A stretch of 64,000 nt of DNA from assembly GCA_036871055.1 (NCBI GenBank), contig CP141893.1, positions 1,054,001 to 1,118,000 of the forward strand. Direction: 5' to 3'. Positions 25,822 through 35,900 of the stretch are shown one piece after another. The position numbers were made by a program, and so were the translations under genes. The stretch's first letter is position 1, and the number at the start of each line of letters is the position of its first letter. The DNA is from Bisbaumannia sp015645095 (GTDB lineage Bacteria > Pseudomonadota > Gammaproteobacteria > Pseudomonadales > Halomonadaceae). Under the pieces are notes generated by a model, which saw nothing but the letters and a program-made list of their open reading frames with translations, did no database searches and was not told the DNA's origin.

Positions 25822-26669
25822 ACGACCTTGTCAACCATGAAGAGAGTCGGCGTCATGACGAAGGGAGATTGCGTCATGAGGATGGTATCGATGTCACTCG
25901 GGTGGAGCATCTGCTTCATGGCCATGCCGGTCAGTGGGAGGCCGATGAGACGTTCTGGTTCCATTTGCGTGGCCATAGCCTCAATCCGTTAGTGGATGCC
26001 GCCAGCGGCCTGTTGGGCATGGTGATACGAGTGCGCCGGCTCGAGCGTCATGAGGATGTCGGGGGGCTGTATCGCCAGGTGGTGGACGAGATCTCCAGCA
26101 TCGAGATCGAGCTCACCGATCAGGGCTACGACCGTCCCACCCTGTTGGCCTATCGCTACGTGCTCTGCTCCTTTATCGATGAGGCGGTAATGAGCACGGA
26201 GTGGGGGCGGCAGAGTGTCTGGGCCGAACACTCTCTGTTGGTGCGTTTTCATAACGAGACCTGGGGTGGCGAGAAGGTCTTTTCGATCCTCGCCCGGCTG
26301 CGTCAGGAACCGAGCCGTTACCGGGATATCCTGGCTTTTATCTACCTCTGCCTGTGCCTCGGCTTCGAGGGGCGTTATCGCGTGGTATCCCAGGGCCGGG
26401 AGGATTTCGAGCGACTCCTGCGTGATCTGGGGGAGCAATTGGCCCGCATTGATGAAGACGACGGTACCCCCTTCAGTCGCTCCCTGGATAACGTGATTCA
26501 AGTTCCCCGTCAACGGAAGCCGGGGATGTCGCGGTGGCAGCGCCTGGCGTTGTTCGGCGGGGTGATGGTGATGGCAGTGGTCTACGTGGTGCTGGTGTTA
26601 TCGCTGGATGAGCAGGTCACCGAGGTGGCGCGGCTGCTGGAACGTTTCGTCGATCAGGAGCAACCATGA
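25818..26669 (+). CDS. tssL: Type VI inner-membrane protein TssL (DotU/VasF), 283 aa
   Basis: Inner-membrane core subunit that recruits TssK. The cytoplasmic domain has LNPLVDAASGLLGMV, YVLCSFIDEAVMSTEWG and FHNETWGGEKVFSIL, followed by YLCLCLGFEGRYRV, all typical of DotU. A single C-terminal membrane helix lies at about residues 240-262 (LALFGGVMVMAVVYVVLVLS). No peptidoglycan-binding OmpA domain is present. The ATG at 25818 overlaps the tssK stop as ATGA. Confidence 0.95.
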   Translation: MNDLVNHEESRRHDEGRLRHEDGIDVTRVEHLLHGHAGQWEADETFWFHLRGHSLNPLVDAASGLLGMVIRVRRLERHEDVGGLYRQVVDEISSIEIELTDQGYDRPTLLAYRYVLCSFIDEAVMSTEWGRQSVWAEHSLLVRFHNETWGGEKVFSILARLRQEPSRYRDILAFIYLCLCLGFEGRYRVVSQGREDFERLLRDLGEQLARIDEDDGTPFSRSLDNVIQVPRQRKPGMSRWQRLALFGGVMVMAVVYVVLVLSLDEQVTEVARLLERFVDQEQP

Positions 26670-29263
26670 TTCGGATCGAGTTATCGGCCCTTATCGGCCG
26701 CCTCAACGCCATCGCCCGCCAGGGCCTCGAACAGGCCGCCGTGCTGTGCGCCGAACAGCAGGCCCCGGAGGTCACCGCCGGGTACCTGCTGCAGACGCTG
26801 ATCGACCAGCCGCTGTGCGACCTGCGCTGCCTGCTCGAGGCCTCGGGAATCGACGCCGCCCAGCTGCGCGCCCGCCTCGCCGAGGAGAGCCGGCCCCCCC
26901 AGGACCTGCGGGTCACCACGCCGAGCTTCTCGCCGCTGCTGGTGGAACTGCTCCAGGACGCCTGGCTGCTGGCCACCACCGAGTTCCGCCACGACAGCCT
27001 GCGCAGCGGCATGATCTTCACCGCCCTGCTGCACAACGCCCCCCGCTACCTGGGGCCCGGCGGCGTCGCCCTGCTGGCCGACATCAACCGCGAGGCCCTG
27101 CGCCGCGACTTCGCTCGCCTCACCGCCGACTCCGCCGAGGCGCCAAGCCCCGAGGCGGCGACCGCCCCGCGCCGCGCGGCCCCGGGCGGCGAGGCCGACG
27201 GCGCCCTGGCGCGCTTCGCCAGCTCACTCACCGAGCAGGCGCGGCGCGGCGAGCTCGACCCGGTGCTGGGCCGCGACCCCGAGATCGACCAGATGCTCGA
27301 TATCCTCGGCCGCCGGCGCAAGAACAACCCCATCGTCATCGGCGACGCCGGGGTCGGCAAGAGCGCCGTGGTGGAGGGCCTGGCCGCGCGCATCGTCGAG
27401 GGCCGGGTGCCCGGCGCCCTGGCCGGGGTCGAGCTGCTGGCCCTGGACATCGGCGCCCTGCAGGCCGGCGCCGCGGTCAAGGGCGAGTTCGAGAAGCGCC
27501 TCAAGGCGGTGATCGAGGAGGTCAAGGCCGCGCCGCGGCCCATCCTGCTGTTTATCGACGAGGCCCATACCCTGATCGGCGCCGGCAACGCCGAGGGCGG
27601 CAGCGACGCCGCCAACCTGCTCAAGCCGGCCCTGGCCCGGGGCGAGCTGCGCACCATCGCCGCCACCACCTGGCGCGAATACAAGAAGTACTTCGAGAAG
27701 GATCCCGCCCTGTCGCGGCGCTTCCAGCCGGTCAGCCTGGCCGAGCCCAGCACCGCCCAGGCGCTGGTGATCCTGCGCGGCCTGCGCGACACCTACGAGG
27801 CCGCCCACGGCGTGCTGATCGGCGACAGCGGCCTGCGCGCCGCCGCCGAGCTCTCGGCCCGCTACCTGGCCGGCCGCCAGCTGCCCGACAAGGCCATCGA
27901 CGTCCTGGACACCGCCTGCACCCGCCTGGCCCAGGCCCTGGACACCCCGCCGCGGCGCCTCAGCCACCTCAAGAGCGAACACCTGGCGGCCCAGCGCGAG
28001 CGCGACCAGCTCGACCGGGAGGTGCGCTTGGGACGGAGTCAGGACAGTGGGCAGCGTAATGAGCTGGAGCAGCGCCTGGCGCGCATCGATAAGGAGCTGG
28101 CCAGCCTCGAGACGGCTTGGCGGGCGCAGCGAGAGTGCGTCGATGCCATCGTGACCTTGCACCAGCAGTTGCTCGATGACGAGACCGATCATGCCGCCTT
28201 GCAAGTGGCCTTGGCCGAGGGCAATGCTTGCCTGGCGGAGTTGCAGCAGGAGTTCGCCCTGGTCAACGCCAGCGTCGAGGAGGCCCAGATCGCCCAGGTG
28301 ATCGGCGACTGGACCGGCGTCCCGGTGGAACGCATGACCCGCGACGCCCTGACCCGCCTCACCGAGCTGCCCGAGCACCTGGGCCGCGAGGTGCAGGGCC
28401 AGGACGTGGCCATCGAGCGCATCCACCGCCACCTGCTCACCGCCCGCGCCGACCTGCGCCGCCCCGGCCGCCCCCTGGGCGCCTTCCTGCTGGTGGGCCC
28501 CAGCGGCGTCGGCAAGACCGAGACGGTGGTGCAGATCGCGGAGCAGCTCTACGGCGGCCGCCAGTTCCTCACCACCATCAACATGTCCGAGTACCAGGAG
28601 AAGCACACGGTGTCGCGGCTGATCGGCTCGCCGCCCGGCTACGTGGGCTTCGGCGAGGGCGGCCTGCTCACCGAGGCGATCCGCCAGCGCCCCTACTCGG
28701 TGGTGCTCCTCGACGAGGTGGAGAAGGCCCACCCGGACGTGCTCAACCTCTTCTACCAGGCCTTCGACAAGGGCGAGCTGGCCGATGGCGAGGGGCGCCT
28801 GATCGACTGCAAGAACGTGCTCTTCTTCCTCACCTCCAACCTCGGCTACGAGGCCATCGTCGCCCATGCCGACGCCCCCGAGGCCCTGGACGAGGCGCTC
28901 TACCCGGTACTCGCGGACTTCTTCCGCCCGGCCCTGCTGGCGCGCATGGAGGTGGTGCCCTATCTCCCGCTGTCTCGGGAGACGTTGGGGCAGATCGTCC
29001 TGGCGAAACTGGCGACCCTGATGGAACGCATCCGCGAACGACACCGGGGGGCCGAGGTGCTCCTGGCGCCGACGCTGGCCGAGGCCATCTGTGGCCGGGC
29101 GACGCGCAGTGAAAACGGCGCGCGCATGCTGGAGTCGGTGATCGATGGCGAGTTGCTGCCGCCGCTCTCTCGGGCCCTGCTCGAGAAGGTGGCGGGACAG
29201 GAAGCGGTGAGTCGGGTGGTGCTCGATGTGGGCGAAGATGGCTTTACCGTGGAGGTGACTTGA
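26666..29263 (+). CDS. clpV: Type VI sheath-recycling AAA+ ATPase ClpV (TssH), 865 aa
   Basis: Hexameric unfoldase that disassembles contracted TssBC sheaths. It has an N-terminal Clp-N domain, a first AAA+ module with Walker A GDAGVGKS near residue 229 and LLFIDEAHTLIGAG, an M-domain coiled coil around 445-540, a second module with GPSGVGKTE near 612 and VVLLDEVEKAHPD, and a C-terminal domain. DNA is mosaic: 26666-28020 and about 28256-28960 have nearly all G/C third positions, while the M-domain stretch 28021-28255 and the 3' end from about 28960 share the lower-GC style of the other type VI genes. ATG overlaps the tssL stop. Confidence 0.96.
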   Translation: MIRIELSALIGRLNAIARQGLEQAAVLCAEQQAPEVTAGYLLQTLIDQPLCDLRCLLEASGIDAAQLRARLAEESRPPQDLRVTTPSFSPLLVELLQDAWLLATTEFRHDSLRSGMIFTALLHNAPRYLGPGGVALLADINREALRRDFARLTADSAEAPSPEAATAPRRAAPGGEADGALARFASSLTEQARRGELDPVLGRDPEIDQMLDILGRRRKNNPIVIGDAGVGKSAVVEGLAARIVEGRVPGALAGVELLALDIGALQAGAAVKGEFEKRLKAVIEEVKAAPRPILLFIDEAHTLIGAGNAEGGSDAANLLKPALARGELRTIAATTWREYKKYFEKDPALSRRFQPVSLAEPSTAQALVILRGLRDTYEAAHGVLIGDSGLRAAAELSARYLAGRQLPDKAIDVLDTACTRLAQALDTPPRRLSHLKSEHLAAQRERDQLDREVRLGRSQDSGQRNELEQRLARIDKELASLETAWRAQRECVDAIVTLHQQLLDDETDHAALQVALAEGNACLAELQQEFALVNASVEEAQIAQVIGDWTGVPVERMTRDALTRLTELPEHLGREVQGQDVAIERIHRHLLTARADLRRPGRPLGAFLLVGPSGVGKTETVVQIAEQLYGGRQFLTTINMSEYQEKHTVSRLIGSPPGYVGFGEGGLLTEAIRQRPYSVVLLDEVEKAHPDVLNLFYQAFDKGELADGEGRLIDCKNVLFFLTSNLGYEAIVAHADAPEALDEALYPVLADFFRPALLARMEVVPYLPLSRETLGQIVLAKLATLMERIRERHRGAEVLLAPTLAEAICGRATRSENGARMLESVIDGELLPPLSRALLEKVAGQEAVSRVVLDVGEDGFTVEVT

Positions 29264-29264
29264 G

Positions 29265-30836
29265 GTGAATCGACGGGGACTGAGCGATGGAGTGGCCCTG
29301 GCCGGGGCCCTGCATCTGGTGGTGAGTGCGTCGCCGGCTGAGTTGAGGCGACGTGCCATGGCGCTGTTGAACGATGATTGGCGGGTGCACTGGGTGTGCT
29401 GCCTCGCTCTGGATGCCAGTGGCCGCTGGCTGGAAGGGGACGGTGAGGGTGATCGCCTGGCCTGCGACGACTTTCGTCATCCCTATGCCCATGCCATTCG
29501 CCGCGGTGAATCCCTCCGCCTGGATCTGGGCGAGGCCCGTTCGCGGCTCGATCACCCGGATTTCCAGGCCCAGGTGGCCGAGCTGAGCCCGGGATGGCAA
29601 CTGTGGGTGCAGCCCCTGCGCGCTCGGGGTGAGGGGCAGGAGTGGTTGGGGGTCCTGGCGCTCGCGGCTCCGCCAGCCTACCTCGATACCCTGCTGGCCG
29701 ACGAGGCGTTCCTGGCCTTCGACGCCTTGCTTTGCCACCTGTGGGTGGGTCAGGTGCGTCAGCATGATCGGCGGCGCCGGCATGCCTTATTGAGTGATTC
29801 CCTGGCCAAGCTCAATGATGACGCGCGTCGACGGACCCTCAATGAGCGTTTGCGTCGCGATATTCTCGGTGACTCGCCGGCCATCGATGCGTTGCGTGAT
29901 CAAATGGTGCGTGCCGCCGAGACCAAGCTGGCCGTGCTGATACAGGGCGAGACGGGTACCGGCAAGGACCTGGTGGCGCGTGGTATTCATGAGCTCTCGG
30001 GGCGCGCCGGGGGGCCTTTCCTGGCCATCAATTGCGCGGCCATTCCCGAGTCGCTGCTCGAGGCGGAACTGTTCGGGCATGCCAAGGGCGCCTTCTCCGG
30101 TGCCGATCGGGAGCGGCGAGGCCTGGTCGGTGAGGCGCATGGCGGCACCCTCTTCCTCGACGAGATCGGTGATATGCCCCTGGCCTTGCAGGCCAAGCTG
30201 CTGCGGGTCCTGGAGAGCGGTTGCTACCGCCCCTTGGGCTCTGCGGTGGAACAGCGCGTCGATCTGCGGCTGGTCGCCGCGACCCATCAGCCATTGCATC
30301 GGTGTATTCGCGAGGGGGGATTCCGTGCCGACCTCTACTATCGGCTCGGCCAGTTTCCGTTGACGTTGCCGAGCCTGGCGGCGCGCCGTGAGGACATACC
30401 CCAACTGGTAGAGACCTTTATCGACGATTTCTGTCGGCGTGAGGGGCGCGAAGACATCGGCCTGGGGCGAGCGGCGCTCACGGCGCTGATGGCACGGGAC
30501 TACCCGGGGAATGTGCGCGAACTCAAGAACCTGATCGATTATGCCTGTGCCATGACGCGGAATGGCGAGGATATCACGCCCGAAGTGCTGCCTGCCCCGC
30601 GAAGCGACGCCACCGAGGAAGACGTTGTGGAAGGCTCGGCGATGTCGCCGAACGTGGTCGATGTGGCAGAGGAGGTCGGTGATCTGCGACGGGCGTTACG
30701 CGACTATGAGGCCCGGTTGATTCGCCAGCGCCTGAACCGCTTCTCCGGCAACTGTACCTTGGCGGCCGAGAGCCTTGGCTTGCCGAGGCGAACCCTGGCG
30801 AACAAGTGCCGAAAACTGCAATTGGATAGCCCATGA
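29265..30836 (+). CDS. vasH: Sigma-54-dependent transcriptional activator, VasH-like (523 aa)
   Basis: Activates RpoN-dependent transcription of type VI genes. Residues 1-190 form a sensory region in which a GAF-like fold is likely. The AAA+ domain has Walker A GETGTGKD at 228-235, GAFSGA at 275-280 (a Ser variant of the sigma-54-contacting GAFTGA loop) and Walker B TLFLDE. A C-terminal Fis-type helix-turn-helix ends the protein (NCTLAAESLGLPRRTLANKCRKL). The start is GTG at 29265, immediately after the clpV stop. The hcp upstream region has a sigma-54 promoter and paired repeats that are likely targets. Confidence 0.92.
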   Translation: MNRRGLSDGVALAGALHLVVSASPAELRRRAMALLNDDWRVHWVCCLALDASGRWLEGDGEGDRLACDDFRHPYAHAIRRGESLRLDLGEARSRLDHPDFQAQVAELSPGWQLWVQPLRARGEGQEWLGVLALAAPPAYLDTLLADEAFLAFDALLCHLWVGQVRQHDRRRRHALLSDSLAKLNDDARRRTLNERLRRDILGDSPAIDALRDQMVRAAETKLAVLIQGETGTGKDLVARGIHELSGRAGGPFLAINCAAIPESLLEAELFGHAKGAFSGADRERRGLVGEAHGGTLFLDEIGDMPLALQAKLLRVLESGCYRPLGSAVEQRVDLRLVAATHQPLHRCIREGGFRADLYYRLGQFPLTLPSLAARREDIPQLVETFIDDFCRREGREDIGLGRAALTALMARDYPGNVRELKNLIDYACAMTRNGEDITPEVLPAPRSDATEEDVVEGSAMSPNVVDVAEEVGDLRRALRDYEARLIRQRLNRFSGNCTLAAESLGLPRRTLANKCRKLQLDSP

Positions 30837-31504
30837 CTCGTACGCCCTTCATCGCGATGGGGGCCGCGCACCAACGACTCGGCGTGGCCCTGGCCACTCT
30901 CCTGCTGGTTGGCCTGCCGGTATTCGCCGAGACGCCGAGCCTCGCCGAGGCCCGTGCTTGTGCCGAGCAGGAGTCACGTCTGGAACGCTTGCTGTGTTAC
31001 GACGCCTTGTTTCTCGATGGCTCGCCGGACCCTGCCAGGGTATCGACGCCACGTTCGTCGCTATGGCAGCTGGCGGCGGAGCTCGAGTCCACACGCGGCG
31101 CGGATCGGCGTGGTCTGCTGGTGCATGAGACCGCGGGGCGGGTGGTGATGACGACGCCGGCCCTGGACCTGGCGCCCCCACGGCCCGTGTTGGTCATCGC
31201 CTGCGATGCCTCCATCACGCGCTTTCAATTGCATCTGCCAACGCCGGTTTCAGTTGCTCGGGTGCCATTACGACTCCAGGACGCGACGGGCGAGACGCGC
31301 TTGGAGCAGACCTGGCTGAAACGTGAACAGGGGCATCTGCTCAGTGGGGGGCAGGGCCTGCCGGCTATCGATACGCTACGACGGTTGCTGAATGTGGGGC
31401 ACCTGAGCCTGAGCAGTGAGTTGGCGACCATCGATGGCCTGCGGTTCGATCTGCGTGATTTGCCGACGGTGATTCGACCGCTGCGCGACCTGTGTCGTTG
31501 GTAA
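30833..31504 (+). CDS. Type VI accessory periplasmic protein VasI/TagO-like (223 aa)
   Basis: Has a signal peptide (VALATLLLVGLPVFAE). The mature protein opens with ARACAEQESRLERLLCYDALF, the paired-Cys segment of the VasI/TagO family, followed by beta-rich sequence with LVIACDASITRFQLHLP. Proteins at this position between vasH and tssA occur in the V. cholerae-type clusters; their function is not well defined. ATG overlaps the activator stop as ATGA. Confidence 0.82.
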   Translation: MTRTPFIAMGAAHQRLGVALATLLLVGLPVFAETPSLAEARACAEQESRLERLLCYDALFLDGSPDPARVSTPRSSLWQLAAELESTRGADRRGLLVHETAGRVVMTTPALDLAPPRPVLVIACDASITRFQLHLPTPVSVARVPLRLQDATGETRLEQTWLKREQGHLLSGGQGLPAIDTLRRLLNVGHLSLSSELATIDGLRFDLRDLPTVIRPLRDLCRW

Positions 31505-31515
31505 GGAGAGTATCG

Positions 31516-32940
31516 ATGCGAATGATCCAGCGAGCCCAGCTCGATGCGCTACTCGCCCCACTACCCGAGGAGGTGGGGCAGCCGGTAGAGGAGTGTGAGG
31601 CCTATGTCAGGCTCGATGAGGAGTTGATGAAGATCGGTTCGCTGCACCATGGCGAGATCGATTGGGCCAGTGCCGAAGCATTGGCGATCGATTTGCTGAG
31701 CGAGACCGGCAAGGACCTGCGGGTCCTCGGCCATTTGCTGCACTGCTGGCAACAGGGGGGGGAGGCGCAGCCCTTTGCGCTCTCCCTGGAGCTGTTGGCC
31801 GGAGTCCTGACCCGTTGGTGGGACCGGGCTTACCCCCGACCGGGCAGTGCCGGGCAGCGTTTTCGGGAGAGGCTCTTCCAGCAGTTCATTCGAAGGGCAG
31901 TCAATCTGATCGAGCGGGTCGATTTTCAGCAGGCCGCTGATACTCACGAGGCGAGCCTGGAGGCGCTGAGAACGTTGAGGCAGGCGGCGTCGGATCAACG
32001 CTTGACGGGCCATGACCTGGAGGAGCTGTTGGCGCTGCTGGTCCGGGCGACGCCGGCGTCGCCTGGAGCCGATGAAACGGAGGTGCCCGCCGCCGCCACG
32101 ACGAGTGCCGAGGGAGAGCCGACGTCTCAGGAGTCACGGGCACCGGAGCCTTACTTCGAGGCAGGCAATGAGCGGGGGAATCGCCAGGCCCTGCTCAAGA
32201 TGGCGGACTTCATCAATGAACAGGCGCCCGGGGAGGCCTTGGGGTATCGATTGCGCCGCTATGCCATCTGGCACGCCATCCTCAGCCTTCCGGCGACCCG
32301 TGATGGCCGGCGTACCGAGTTGGCCGCGGTTTCCGTCGATCTGGCCGCCGAATATCGCGAAGCGGCGATGGGGCAGCCGGCCTTGGCCGACTGGCAGCGT
32401 ATCGAGCATAGCCTGGCCCTGTGCCCCTTTTGGTTGGAAGGGCATCGGTTGAGTGCCGAGATGGCGAGGCGCCTGGCCTTTCCTGACTGTGCCGCGGCGA
32501 TTCACGATGAAGCGATGCGTTTTGTCGCGCGCCTGGAGGGGATCGAGGCGTTGACGTTCAGCGACGGTAGCCCCTTCGTCGATAGCGACACATGGCAGTG
32601 GCTCGAGGAAGGTGCTGGGGGGCGGGACGGTGGGGACAGCGCAGGTGCGGGGGCTGTTGGTGCCCCCTGGCAGGCCGGCCTGGAGGCGGCTCGTGAGGCG
32701 CTCGATGCCTCGGGACTCGCCACGGCACTGGCCGTACTCGAAGAGGGTTTGGCTTCGGCTGGCTCGCCTCGCGAGGGCGTCTATTGGCGGTTGACTTGTG
32801 CCGACCTGCTTCGGGAGGCCGGTTTGCCAGGATTGGCTCGTCAGCATTATCAGACGTTATATGAGGCCGTGTCGACGCTCGGGCTCAAGAACTGGGAGCC
32901 GGCCTTACCGGCCCGTCTCGCCTCGATGCTTGAATCATGA
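31516..32940 (+). CDS. tssA: Type VI cap/priming protein TssA (VasJ-like), 474 aa
   Basis: Coordinates baseplate and sheath assembly. The N-terminal ImpA domain shows EEVGQPVEECEAYVRLDEEL, then DWASAEALAIDLLSETGKDLRVLGHL and LLAGVLTRWWDRAYPRPG. The ATG at 31516 is preferred over the in-frame 31492 start because AAGGAGAG lies 6-13 bases upstream. The long C-terminal region differs from short TssA types and fits the VasJ type. The stop is 45 bases before tssM. Confidence 0.92.
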   Translation: MRMIQRAQLDALLAPLPEEVGQPVEECEAYVRLDEELMKIGSLHHGEIDWASAEALAIDLLSETGKDLRVLGHLLHCWQQGGEAQPFALSLELLAGVLTRWWDRAYPRPGSAGQRFRERLFQQFIRRAVNLIERVDFQQAADTHEASLEALRTLRQAASDQRLTGHDLEELLALLVRATPASPGADETEVPAAATTSAEGEPTSQESRAPEPYFEAGNERGNRQALLKMADFINEQAPGEALGYRLRRYAIWHAILSLPATRDGRRTELAAVSVDLAAEYREAAMGQPALADWQRIEHSLALCPFWLEGHRLSAEMARRLAFPDCAAAIHDEAMRFVARLEGIEALTFSDGSPFVDSDTWQWLEEGAGGRDGGDSAGAGAVGAPWQAGLEAAREALDASGLATALAVLEEGLASAGSPREGVYWRLTCADLLREAGLPGLARQHYQTLYEAVSTLGLKNWEPALPARLASMLES

Positions 32941-32985
32941 GTCGCGGCCACACCTTGGCGTCGACGGGGAAAGGGAGGTAGGCGT

Positions 32986-35900
32986 ATGTGGAGACTGGTG
33001 ATGGCGGCCTTGGCACGTCTCAGGCCGGGGGCGATACAAGCCGGGGCTGGCGGAGAGCCGCCGGCGGATGGTGCGTCCAAGTGGCCCAAGCGTTTGGCCA
33101 TCGGCGGTGGGCTGGTGCTGGTGCTGATACTCGGCACGATGATCTGGTGGTTCGGGCCGCGGTGGCAAGCCTTCGGTACGGCTCCGTTGGAATCCTGGGT
33201 CACGCGCTTGTTGGCTAGCCTGTCGCTCCTGGGGGGCGTGGCGGTGATATGGGGTATCTGGCTGGCCCGGCGCTTGCGTGGTTTCGATGCCCAGCGTCGA
33301 CAACAGGAACAGCAGCAGCGTGATCCCTGTCTTGAACCCCTGGCGCGCCAGGAGGTGCGCCTGAACCGGACGCTGTCTGAGCTGAGTCAGGTGCTGGGGG
33401 GAGGGGCTGACTCACGCTATCGCTTGCCCTGGTATCTGGTGCTGGGGGTCGAGAATGCGGGCAAGACCAGCCTGATCAATCGCTCTTGTCCCGAGCTCGC
33501 CTTGACCCGGGTGTTGCGAGCGTCGGGGCAAGCCAATCGGGAGGAGTGGGGCTTCGACTGGTGGATCAGTGGCGACAGGGCGGTGTTGATCGATCCGGAC
33601 GGTGAGTTGCTGACACAGGGAGCCCTTCAGGAGGGGGAGCCGGCGGAGCTGGAGCAGCGACGGTGGAAGCATTTCGTCGCTTGGCTGGCGCGCAGTCGTC
33701 CACGTCGTCCGCTGGATGGGGTGGTATTGGTGATCGATATGCAGCGTCTCAATGCGGCCGAGGTGGCGGTTCGGCAGGCCTATGCGGCCTTGTTGAGGGC
33801 GCGGCTGCGTGAGCTGATGGAGCAGCATGGCAGCCGACTGCCGATCTATGTGACTTTCAGCAAGATGGATCTGTTGAAGGGCTTCGAGGTTTTCTGCCGC
33901 TACGACTCCCGGGTCGACCGACAGATGCCGTTCGGTGTGACCTTCTCGGCGGACTCTCTGCACCATTCCGGTGGCTGGGAAGCGGAGTTTTCCGCTGCCT
34001 ATGACGAACTGCTGGGCCGTCTCAACCAGGCGTTGCCCCGGCTACTCGCCGATTGTCGGGGGCGTGATGAGCGTGAGGCGGTATTTAGTTTCATTCGCCA
34101 GTTGGCGGGGCTGCGCGACATTCTCGAGGGGTTCCTCAAGGACCTGCTGTCCGGTGACCGTTTCTCGACCGAGGCCCTGGTACGTGGCGTCTATTTCACC
34201 TCGGTCTATCAACAGGGCGTACCGGATGACCCTTTCGTCGAGGCCGCGGCGCGACGCTATGGAATGAGCGAGGGCGTACAGCCTGCGCATCGAGCCTCGT
34301 GCTCGACGCCCTATTTCGTGGAGGCACTGTTCGAGCGGATCATCTATCGCGAAGCGGGATTGGCCGGTGATAATGCCCGTGCCGCCCGGCGCCGCCTGCT
34401 CCGGAAACGGCTGGGCACGGCGGCTTATCTGGTGGTCGGTCTCGTTCTCTTTGGCGGCTGGGGCCACTTCTACCAGCTCAACTCCGATGCCCTGGCGAAG
34501 GTCGAGGCAAGGGTCACGACGCTGCTTGCCAGTGATGCCCTACCGTCCCAGTCGGATGCCTTCGACGAGGCATTATTGGTGTCGCTGGATCGCTTGCGCG
34601 AGGCGCGCGAGGCCTTCGGGGGGCATGACCGTCCACTGGTTCGGTTGACCCAGATGGGGCTCTACCAGGGCCACAAGATCGGGCGTGCCCTGGATAGCGC
34701 CTATCTGGCAATGCTGGAGCAGTCACTGCTTCCCGCGCTGATGCGTGAGCTCCAGGAGGAGATGCGCGCGGTGGAACCGGGCAGCGATGCGCAACTGGTG
34801 CTGCTGCGGCAACTGCGCATGCTCTCCGATGCCAGCGGTCGTCAAGCCGAACGGGTGATGGCGTTCATGCAGGAGCGTTGGCAACACGCCTTCCCGCTAC
34901 GCGGCGATGTGCAGCGGCGCTGGTGGGCCCACCTGGAGTACGCCTTGGCCCATAGTGACTTGGAGGGGCGGGCCCGGGCTGGGGACCACGACGCTCAGGC
35001 GGTGATGCACTCTCTGCAAGGTGAGATCGCCTCGGCACAACGCATGCTTGCGTTGCAGCCCATGGCCGATCGCGTCTATGCCACCATGAAAGCGGCGAAC
35101 GACCGCCCCGGGCAATTCCATGACCTGCGTCAGGTGATCGGCACGTCATTCAACCGGCTCTTCAGGGATCGAGAGGCGGGTGAGGGTTCGCTGCACATCC
35201 CCCTCTGGCTGACAAGGGTGGGGTTCGAGAACGACTTCCCGAAGGCGCTGGAACGGGCCAGCGAGACGGCCTGGATCGATGCCTGGGTGCTCGGTCAGCG
35301 TGACGATATCGATTTCAGTGCCGTGGATCGGCGTCGATTGGAGGAGGCGTTACGCGACCGGTATGCCAGCGATTACCAGGCGGCCTGGCGAGATGTTCTG
35401 TCGCGTATCGAGCTGGTGCCGTTGCAGGGGCTATCCCAGGCGCTGGAGGTGACCGAGACACTGGTCGGCGCGAGCCGTCCCCTGGAGCGGCTGCTGAATG
35501 AAATCGCGCATCAGACCCGCCTGAATTCGCCGCTGCCGACCGACGATGAGGCGGTAGACATCGCCGTCGTGGACTCACCTCGTTACCGCTTGGCCGAAGA
35601 AATCCAACGTCATTTCGCGCCACTCACTGCGCTGAGAGACCGGCACGATGACCATCCCTCACGGCTGGATGAGATCGAGCTGATCATCGGCGAGCTCCAC
35701 GAGGCCTTGCGCCGGCTCGCGGCGCACGGTGACCTCGAACGTCAGGCTTTTCTCTTCGTCCGTGACGACCTGGCATTACCGGGGGAGGACCCCATCGCTC
35801 GCTTGCGGCGCAGCGCCGAAGAGCTCCCTGCGCCCTTGGCAGGCATCCTGCGAAGCCTGGCCGACCAGAGTCGGCAATTGTTGACAACGCTGGCCGTTCA

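Noticed and set aside
26608..28059. 483-codon frame over the first half of clpV
   Set aside because: Out-of-frame shadow, Arg/Pro/Ala/Gly-rich, without domain.
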